From Telmatactis stephensoni (Eukaryota > Cnidaria > Anthozoa > Actiniaria > Isophelliidae), in NCBI GenBank assembly GCA_029948255.1, contig JALIZF010000979.1:1-64000 (forward strand): 64,000 bases of DNA. The letters are read 5' to 3'. The notes under the pieces were generated by a model. That model had not been told where the DNA came from. It made no database searches and saw only the letters and a list, made by a program, of their open reading frames with translations. Position 1 is the first letter of the stretch; each line of letters opens with the position of its first letter. Positions 54,991 through 64,000 of the stretch are shown here, piece by piece. The position numbers and the translations under genes were made by a program.

Positions 54991-56323
54991 TGTTTTTTCA
55001 AGACGCCGCGTGGGTTTATGATAATGCATAGTTGCTTCACGGCAAGTAACATGCGCAGACTCGTGCTCACTTTAATTAAAATTGTTCATTCTCGGTATAA
55101 TAGTTCTCTTGGACATTTCACAGCATGTAAAATAAATGATAACTATGGACTGAGAGTAAGTTTATTGCTTCCCGCTGCTTGTTTGCATCTGTGGTTATGT
55201 CATACACACGCACAATTGAAGTTTCATCACCACATCTTTAAAGTTATTATTTGATTACCAATGCAGTTCTTTGTGCAGTTATATCGTTTATGACTGCTTA
55301 AAATTGCTAGAGAACAAGTTTCCAAGTGCATGAAAAAAATTTCAAAAATTATGGGACAAGTCGCTCGTGTGAGCGTTTACTCGGCAGGCTTGCGACTCTA
55401 CTCGTCGTCTGAACATGCGCTGTAGAAACCTGTCTGCATTTGTTGAACTTTGTTGCATTTGTTAGATTAATCTCTCAGACATTCATCGATATCCCCCATG
55501 CTAGCGCTAGTCTCCCATACATTGCGTGAGTTCCTGATATAACTTTATTTTTATTTTCAATTTTCCTAATTATTCAATGTCAACATTTTGATGCGTGCTT
55601 TAATTTGGGAACGTTGAACGCTCAGATGATAAAAATTTCAGTTTAGAATACGATGTCCTTCTTAGATAAAATAACCTGACTTGGTCGATCTTAATACTGA
55701 TTAAATATTTAGAAAAACGAAGCGAAATTGAGTTTATTTCTCATTCGTACATCGCGTGATTACTGAGCTGCTAGACAAAAACTTTTTTTGTTTTGACACA
55801 TTCTGTATTGGTCTAAGAATTCTTTCAATGCTTGTAATCTATAATGTGAATATGGTCATAAATCTAAGTCTTGTCTAGATATATCATGCAAATTTTCAAT
55901 CAATCAAAACACTTTTACAAATAAATAACAAAAACTGCAAGGCAAGCTAAAATACGCACGGCGCATGCGTAAATTTCTCCTAAATTGGATACTCACGCAA
56001 AAACAAGAGAGAAATTAATTTCTTCTAGAAAAATATTGGAATTAAATTGACATGTTTTTCTTTGGATTACATATAAATACATCATTAGGTTTTTGTGCTT
56101 TCAAGTGAAGAATAAGTGCCCCGGGCGATAGGGTGATTCGGTGCTCTTTATGCACTCAGGGGGGTAGTGGGAGTTGTTGTTTTGACTAGTGATTGGTATT
56201 ACAGGCTACTTACTAACACGTGGAAATGCAAAATATGAAAAACAGAACTTATCTTAATGAAAACATGAAGCTGTGTCGTTAAAGTAGTAAAAGTAAAAGT
56301 AGGAAGCCAGATAGGGAATGAAA
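54991..56323. other. intergenic, no gene seen
   Basis: AT-rich spacer with no supportable frame or repeat. Confidence 0.4.
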
Positions 56324-56647
56324 GAAGAAGAAGAAGAAGAAGAAGAAGAAGAAGAAGAAGAAGAAGAAGAAGAAGAAGAAGAAGAAGAAGAAGAAGAAGA
56401 AGAAGAAGAAGAAGAAGAAGAAGAAGAAGAAGAAGAAGAAGAAGAAGAAGAAGAAGAAGAAGAAGAAGAAGAAGAAGAAGAAGAAGAAGAAGAAGAAGAA
56501 GAAGAAGAAGAAGAAGAAGAAGAAGAAGAAGAAGAAGAAGAAGAAGAAGAAGAAGAAGAAGAAGAAGAAGAAGAAGAAGAAGAAGAAGAAGAAGAAGAAG
56601 AAGAAGAAGAAGAAGAAGAAGAAGAAGAAGAAGAAGAAGAAGAAGAA
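56324..56647 (+). repeat. (GAA)n, about 108 uninterrupted triplets
   Basis: About 324 bp of pure GAA without a visible interruption. The poly-Glu, poly-Phe and poly-Ser frames across it are not genes. Confidence 0.97.
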
Positions 56648-57167
56648 AACAACCAAGAAAATGAGGAAGACTACTGAAGGAAAAAAATGCATGGGAAGAA
56701 AAAATAAGGTGTTAATGAAAGATAAACATTACCAACAGAAAGAATGGACAGTCTCAAAACAGTTGAAACTACTCCAAATAAAACATGCAAAGAAGATAAT
56801 TAATAAAGTACTCCTACAATATTATCATATCTAGCTAGGAAACACATTCCAAATAAAATACAAAAATGCTGTATTTATTACGTGAGATTTACATATTTAT
56901 TGCTGTGCTGACTTGCGAGCACACTATGGTAACCATGGTTACGATGTTGCCGCTAGTGCAATATCACTGCTATTATTTATCAATTATGATCACGTTAATT
57001 GATTGTGACTGATGCTTGCTTATGACCGTGGGAAAAATCCGCAATTCCACCCAAAACAACAATTGTGCATTAATACATCCCACGCATAATGACTTATAGG
57101 CTCAAAGAATTTGCTTCCGGTATAGGTGGCTAAGCTAATCGACCCGTTTGTTTGATTGTTTGTTTGG

Positions 57168-57208
<41 letters not shown>

Positions 57209-57969
57209 AGTCAGTAAGTTTGTCTGTCTGTCTGTCTGTCTATTTTTTTGTTTGTCATTGAGCGCATTAGATCATATATACATGTATTTTGCGCTTTAAA
57301 AAATTGAAATTATTATTAATATATTTGTATGTATGTTTGTTTGTTTGCTAAATTGTTTGTTTGTTTTTGTGATAAAACAAATCAACAAACAATTCAAGTT
57401 TGCGTATAATCAATCCAAGACACATATGGCTCGAGCCAGGGTCGACCTCGAAACACTGTGGTGAACCTCTAATATACGCTGCCCAAATCGTGGTTTAACC
57501 CGACATAACTATCAAATACGTTAACTTGTCAAGCTATATGGGGTAATGGGTTTGTGTGGCACATTGTAAAATATGAATGGAACTGATGGAAACTACTGGA
57601 TTCAAAATGATCGAGTCGATAAAGTTATCTGTTAATAGATGCCCTAAGATGGCCAGTCCAGTAAGACTAGTAATACACAAGCTAGCCTAATTTTTCTCAA
57701 AAGCTGAGTAAAAGTGACTATAGGAGTAAGAGCAAGTTGAAGCAAATATAGCATAAGCTCCCTAATGTTACGTTAAGTTGTTTTGTTCTATTTCTGATGG
57801 CATGTCCGAAAGCTTGGCTTAAAGTAAAAGTAAAATGTAGTCGAACTTGTTTTATTCAGATGTATCGTCCTCCTGAGTAGGTACAAACACAAAACGTTCA
57901 TATACAGGCGATATCGATATTAGGTTCGATTCCATAACAATCAGATTGGATGAAAATAAATAGATAAAG
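56648..57969. other. intergenic with (TGTC)n tract
   Basis: A (TGTC)n tract with a short CAGT interruption lies at 57170-57242. No gene seen. Confidence 0.6.
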
Positions 57970-57980
57970 TTGATTGCCAA

Positions 57981-58043
57981 CCTCGTTCCCAGGCCCTTTT
58001 CCCTTCGCTTGGAGGTGGGAAAAGGGCCTGGGAACGAGGTTGG
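57981..58043. mobile_element. 63-bp perfect hairpin insertion with 11-bp target duplication
   Basis: Arms of 27 bases (57977-58003 and 58017-58043; CCTCGTTCCCAGGCCCTTTT and its complement) pair perfectly around a 13-base loop. TTGATTGCCAA is present at 57970-57980 and 58044-58054. The innermost CCAA of the left duplication extends the pairing. Confidence 0.8.
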
Positions 58044-58054
58044 TTGATTGCCAA

Positions 58055-60297
58055 GTATCAAGTAATGCGTAAAATGCATAAAAAAGCATATTACTCCAAA
58101 AATGCATATCACTCGATTTAAGCTTTGCAACATTGCGCACATCAAATTTGGTTTTATTACAATGCGCATGATAATTCTAAACACTCTAATGAGGGGAGGG
58201 GAGGGGTATCAATTAAGTATTTGTATAATAACGATGTAGTGTTTAACCAAGCTACAATCCTGCTAGCTCGGTTTAGCCATCCATAGGTGAATGTTACAAA
58301 TATGAATGAAAACACATAATTGTAACTTTGAAGATTACTGAATATGTTTGGAATTCCACCCTTCTTTATTTCCTTTCAACTGCAAAGACGTGCGCCATTC
58401 TTCTTAAGACAGGTCTTTGTCTAATCAGCATCTTTAATTGAAAATTGTTTTTTTCCAGCTTGTTCCTCTTTCCTTTTTTTTCTCCCTTTTTTCCTATTTT
58501 TGCTGTTTTTCCTATTTAACATATTTTGCTACCTATTTTCTTCTTTTTCAATAAAATAAATTTTTATTATTATCTCAAACTCTTCTTACCTTTTTCCATT
58601 ACTCCACATTAACAAATACGGCGGAATACTGAGTGAATTTTTAATTCAAGACCATTTTGGAGCACGCATTCTGCATTTCAAGCGGCCGTGCAGAGCTCAA
58701 ATAGCATGGGGTTGAACGTGAGAGGACTGTGCACGTTCCGGGTTCATCAGCTTGCGCGTAATTAAATATTCATGAGGACTGTCTCAAAAATTATTAGCTC
58801 TCAACCTGACCCTCCTTTTTAGAATCGAATCAAGTAGAAACCTACCTTTGGGCACAAATATTATCAAACGAAGGAAGAGTCAAAATGCTGGGGAAATCCA
58901 AAGGATTCTAAATCGCCTTCAGGTAGGTACTTCCAGGTTTTGAAGACATATTTCGCAAATCCAGAGCTAGGCCAGCTGTACTGCTGCCTTGGAATTGGCC
59001 GATTGATTTTCGTTGGGTTGTAGATTATTCAGAAAGATCATGATCTTCAATTTAGAACTGACTGAAAATGGGCTTCGGTTCAAGCTTCGGGCCTAGAAAT
59101 GGAAACTTCCAGATAGATAGCATTTTTCAGCATAGAAGAGAACTTTTTCCAACGAGTGATATTCAGAAAAACGTAGTTTTTTGGCGTGCGTGCTTGCTGT
59201 GTTTTTCGTGAAAAGCTGCACAGTAAATACAATTTTGTAAAGATACTATTGAGTGGTAGATGCAAAGTCAAAGCATCGATTATTATATGCTTCATATTCG
59301 CTTGGTATCCGTTTTCTAAAGAGTGGCTTGCCGACATTTCTATTTCAAATACAGCTCTTTCTTAAGTGATTCACTGGTTTTCCCTATCATATCGTTTGCA
59401 AGGAAGCTCTCTCGAGCTGTGCGTCAAATATGAGATAATGGCTTGCACGATGCAATATCATTTTTTCGAGGAAACACAATTAGAGTTTATCTTTATTGAA
59501 AGACTAAAGGACTATACACCAATTCCTTTTGAATGAAATAATTAGTTCAATCGCGTCCGACACCATTCACAAATAAAACCGAATTTGTAGCAAAAAAAAA
59601 ATGTTGTTAAAAACACGGTGGTCTGTGGTGATGACAATAACTTATGTTAAATGCAAATCCTACCTTCTTTGGCAAAAACAATAAAATTTTAACACGATTC
59701 CAAGCTTGGAGATAATTCAAGTTTTGTTGCCCAAAAGAATCCTCACCGATTCAAATCTACTTGATTCTAATTCAATAATTGCAATTAACTGTACGGAGGA
59801 AATATAATATTGCATCATTTCGTTTGAAGTTAGTCAGAAATGAATTGAAACTGTACTGTTTTGTAAATACAGTAGTTAATTTCGATGCAACACAATAGAG
59901 CATAAAACATGGGGCAAACTAGAATGGCTTTCTTGAATAAATCATTTTGTGCGAAGAACTACGTTTTCAAGAGGTGCACATTGAAATATTTAACAACGTG
60001 GGTCAGTTCCAAACGAAAAAAAAAGTTTTTTTAATATGAGAATTATTTAATTCAGATAGAAAATAGAAAAATAATGAAACAAGAGGTCTCGGGAAGTTAG
60101 GAATTAGTCAAGATGGAAAGGCAGTTACAAGGAGATGCATTTATCACTAGTAAAGCAAAGGAAATGAAATAATAGGAAATGACAGAAACCAATGCAACAA
60201 GCTAGAAAAGATGGTCAATAAATGGAACGGTGTCAGCGAAAGATAAAAAACGAAATAAATGAAAAGATTGAAAGAAAGAATACCAATAAAGTCAGAA
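58055..60297. other. intergenic, no gene seen
   Basis: AT-rich sequence with scattered short frames, none with recognisable protein content. Confidence 0.4.
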
Positions 60298-60344
60298 CGG
60301 AAGGAAGGAAGGAAGGAAGGAAGGAAGGGGAAGGAAGGAAGGAA
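60298..60344 (+). repeat. (GGAA)n tract
   Basis: About 10 GGAA units with one break. Confidence 0.95.
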
Positions 60345-60483
60345 AACAAGAGAGAGAAAGTTTAAAAGTTGGAGGTTCATTTAATTCCACAAGCTTACTG
60401 AGAACAACCCTAGGAGTTGCGTTATAGACAGGCTCTTGCAACCTAAAAACTTGACAGAGAGAGAGGAAATCTTCAAATTATAA

Positions 60484-60585
60484 AGAAAGGAAGGAAGGAA
60501 GGAAGGAAAAAAGAAAGAAGGAAGGAAGGAAGGAAGGAAGGAAGGAAGGAAGGAAGGAAAGAAAGAAAGAAAGAAGGAAGAGAAG
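60484..60585 (+). repeat. (GGAA)n/(GAAA)n tract
   Basis: About 20 GGAA units flanked by GAAA units, 140 bp after the previous tract. Confidence 0.95.
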
Positions 60586-63500
60586 AAAAGCAAGAAAGGA
60601 TTAATGAATAAATGAAACATCGCCTAGTAAGCAAATAATGGTTTATCTTGTTACAATTGTATTAATTACAAGCTGCTTTGATTTGGTTTTCTATGTTGAT
60701 CTTCTTAGTCAGTTTGAGATAAATTATCACGTATGAAAATAACAGGCAGACAACGTCAAGCTGAGACATATCCAGCTAAAAATAGAATTCAGATTTCATT
60801 TGCTTGTTTTTGATAAGATGAGCGAACAAATAAAGTAGGGATGCAATAAACTTTGCTGAGTGAGTTAAAATTTGTGCAGTATTTTGATTCTAGAGTCTTC
60901 AAAAGGGTACAGTCTTGCTGATTCACGTGAATATTTGATCTTATTTTGGAGTTTTCATTAGTTAAAAAAATGTCCCCTTATCATCTTTTTTCTGTATTCA
61001 TGATCATGCATATATTATGAACTATAGATTAGTAGAGCATGCAGATAGTGCACGCGGCGGGAAATCTACTAGTATTCACCGAAGCTGAGATCTGGAATAA
61101 TAATACTGACAAGACACGGGTACGGTTTTTGCAAGTTACTAGTCTCTAAGCTTCTAAGTCGTATGTAATTACGGTACTCAAATATAGTGTTACTGCCTGT
61201 AAGAATGTTAAAGTATCTGTTTGATCGAGTCGATATCCTAGAAACGGACTGAAAAACCGGAAAACCTACAAAATATTTTGTGTGGGTTGATTATATACTT
61301 TTTAATACTTTTCAACATGTCCAAATTTGTAGAGTAATAAATCAGCTGGTGTTTCAATATTTGCAATTTGATCATGAATGGTTTGCTTGAATCGTGCGGA
61401 TTTAGTCAGATCAAACCAGTTAAGTTAGCAATTATAAGGAGCTCTACTCATTCAGCGCCATTTTATTCTTTTAAAAAAATCCAACGTTGTTGTTCACGAT
61501 GTATGGCAACTACAGTTAGTTGTGAGGTGGTTATTTTGATGACGTCAGAACCACAGACCACAACTACATCATCCCGCATAGAATCAATGGTGACACAACT
61601 CAATACTGTATTGCACGTTTAAGGGAAAAATGCCGGGCGCGTATTCGGTGAGCTAGATAAACAGTAGCCATATTCCCGCCAAAATTGATTCTTTTGATAT
61701 ATGAAATGATCAATTGGCTAATGGTAGCCTTTACTTTTAAATAGGGAGTGGTTTGTTTGCGTTGTTGTTGTTGTTGTTGTTGTTGTTTATCGACCAGTAA
61801 ATACGTATACATCAGTGAGAGATATACAATTTACATGCAAGAACGAGGTTTTAGTCAAACTCGTGGTCTGCGTACAGTTATCACGACCCTCGTAAGGGGA
61901 CTGGGTAAGAGCCAGCCTCTCTATCTTTCAATCTCTCCCTCAACTCCTCAAGAGGGCCGTTACCACGAATTGCGCCATTTTCTAAGCATGTGAAGTTTCG
62001 CAATACATCAATTTTGAACAGCGTCTTTAGATATAGTGTCTAAGGATACTTGTCAGGTAGTATAAAACAATGAAGTATTTTTGAATAGAGTAATCAAGAT
62101 GGCTGACGTGCAAAACCTATAATTGAATGAATTATAAAAATCGCTACTAATATTTTCCCAGAACACTGTAGTTTTGCATGTTCACGAGTTGAAATCCCAA
62201 AGTCAGTACATTTCCAGTTATTCCAGATTTTTTAGCGCCTGTGATTTCGACTGACTCCAGCTGAGCTTCGCATATCTACGAGCTAAATTTAGTACAGTCT
62301 ACGTTTCGTCATCGCTAGTCATATCTCTATTTAGTGTTCATGATTATTGTGACTCCCTTCAAATCTCCTATGATCTGTTCCAGGTTATTTAATTCATTAT
62401 AACTGTCATCACAAAATCTGTTTTTCAATTATAACTATTACAGTTTCAGTGGAAACAGTCGCCTTTCTATTGACAATTACCATATTGCCATGGCAACGTC
62501 ATTTTAAGGACTATCACTAACAAAGATACGAGTTAGTTCTAGGTAGCCTTGTGAATAGCGACAATTATTATATTGTTAAACATTAACAATTCATGAGCGA
62601 CTTAATGGTTAAATATTTGTGAATAAAGACGCGGAGCCGTCTTTATCGCTTTGTAAGAGTTGGTCGATCAATCCCCATTCATTACAAACAACAATGCATA
62701 TTTAAAACACTTTAGCCCAAAGCGAAGAAGTAATGGAATAGAAATCGGAAAAATTTTGGTCGATTTAGTTGAATATTTTTTAAGTAATACTTAGGACATG
62801 TTAGGAAAGGCTTGATTGCTTTGTAAATTTGTTCTCAGCATGTACTCTCTAATTATGATATTTCGTGCACCGTATTTCCAAGTCCACTTTCAGTTCTCTT
62901 ATCAAAGGCATTGCTCAAAATTGGACTTATTGATTTCTAGATATTTTGACTTCCTTCTTTCCAATTGTCAGCAAAAATTAAGATATTTACTTCGAAATGA
63001 AGAGCACAATCGCTTTCATTTCAATAAATTGAATGCCAATGTTCAAAACAACCCTTGTAGACCGCAGTTGATGAAGTTGCGTAGAATGTACTTAGATTAG
63101 TAGAAATAATATTGTAAAACATTAATTTTCGATAGTAAAACTATCATTATAACTCAAGTAATTCTAAGAAATGTTTAGAATTCTGAGAATTACTTTCTTA
63201 ATGCAGAGTAGAGTGTGGTCTTTAAAAATTAAATTTATGCATCTTTTCAAATTAAGTCAGGGGGAGAGAGACATTTGCATATCTCGCCCCGTGCCACCTG
63301 TCATTTGAGAGCCAGAGCCGTTCGTTGCACATCGTAAACCGAGAGATCAGCCATATTTGAATCAATGAAGTACTATGTTGAATGGATAGCTATTTAACCG
63401 TACTCTACTGCTGCCTCAAGAGCTCAGGTACATATAAAACATGTAGCTTCGCCGTTTGGGAGTTTTACTTCGCCGTTTTCGCCCATGAACTGTCACTTTC

Positions 63501-64000
63501 ATGTCGTTTTGACAGCAACAAGCCGGATTTTTTGTATGACTAAAACTGAATGTCTTATTACACCATGATCATGACTTAAAACAAATTCTGGAAAATCAAA
63601 TAGATTGTTAGCTTTGGAATTATATTCTGAGCTTCTTAAAATAAATATACTTGATCAGAATATGGCATTTCTCTTATGTGCAATGAGTACAGTGCTAGTG
63701 ACCAAATATCGTCTCGAATTAAATTGAATATCCTTGTTTCCTTGTTTATCTCCGTGTAAAACGCAGTTGAAAATCTTTATTTTCCGTCTATACTGAGTTT
63801 TCACTCGTCCTCGGGAAAACGGCTTTTCTAGTCAATTAGATTTATTGTGAGGAAGTGTTCTGGGGCATGATGTTGTTTTTATTGTTCTCTCGTAGAATCG
63901 CGACGCTGTATTGTTGTCATCCAAGAGATGTGATCCCCATTACAAGCTCAAATCGACGACCTCTCGCTCAAGGCTACAAAAAACGAATCAAGATGCACAA
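60586..64000. other. intergenic, no gene seen
   Basis: AT-rich. It contains a (GTT)n run (about 61760-61788), the palindrome ATAAAGACG...CGTCTTTAT (about 62622-62645) and several short frames without support. The last 150 bp become less AT-rich and could precede a gene beyond the window, which I cannot show. Confidence 0.4.

Noticed and set aside
56254..56692. Poly-Glu, poly-Ser and poly-Phe frames
   Set aside because: Produced by the GAA tract; no flanking coding context.

Overview
The window reads as nuclear DNA of a metazoan, most likely a cnidarian and probably an anthozoan such as a stony coral. The base composition is AT-rich. Genes are sparse and interrupted by GT-AG introns, and a dense mix of small inverted-repeat elements, minisatellites and one intact Ty3-type retrotransposon fills the rest. 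The animal assignment rests on RPL4, an LRRC74A-like protein, a Ly6/uPAR-like protein and two FAM167-like proteins. The cnidarian assignment rests on my impression of the repeat families and is an inference.

Layout. 1-313: 5' end of an LTR retrotransposon leaving the window on the left (minus strand). 624-1100: single-exon DUF1772-like membrane protein (minus), divergent from a seven-exon ribosomal protein L4 gene (1573-6085). 7088-7312: tiny RII-type dimerization/docking domain protein (minus). 8635-10806: three-exon secreted/GPI-anchored three-finger protein. 12556-19583: a young, complete Ty3-type element with two near-identical LTRs, tRNA-Lys1,2-type primer site, gag, and pol (protease, reverse transcriptase, RNase H, integrase). 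21618-28568: nested transposon region in which two TA-flanked elements (5.3 kb and 0.94 kb), sharing their ends but not their interiors, sit head-to-tail inside one foldback element; the larger carries a minisatellite of hairpin-forming units. 30060-34747: LRRC74A-like leucine-rich-repeat and EF-hand gene. 34748-40400: small TIR elements and a tandem duplication. 40834-42555 (+) and 48655-50433 (-): two intronless, largely disordered proteins in tail-to-tail orientation, both ending in a FAM167 (DIORA)-like helical module; a 22-copy 85-bp minisatellite lies between them. 50.4-64 kb: no gene that I can support, only repeats, including about 108 GAA triplets and a 63-bp perfect hairpin with an 11-bp target duplication.

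The cellular genes do not form one pathway. They are ordinary eukaryotic neighbours: translation (RPL4), membrane or surface proteins (DUF1772, Ly6-like), PKA anchoring (RII-like domain), and LRR/EF-hand and FAM167-type regulators. The most unusual signals are the nearly AUG-free 1.25-kb leader of the Ty3 element, the composite TA-flanked element pair with conserved ends and variable interiors, the hairpin minisatellite, the FAM167-like pair, and the 63-bp hairpin insertion.
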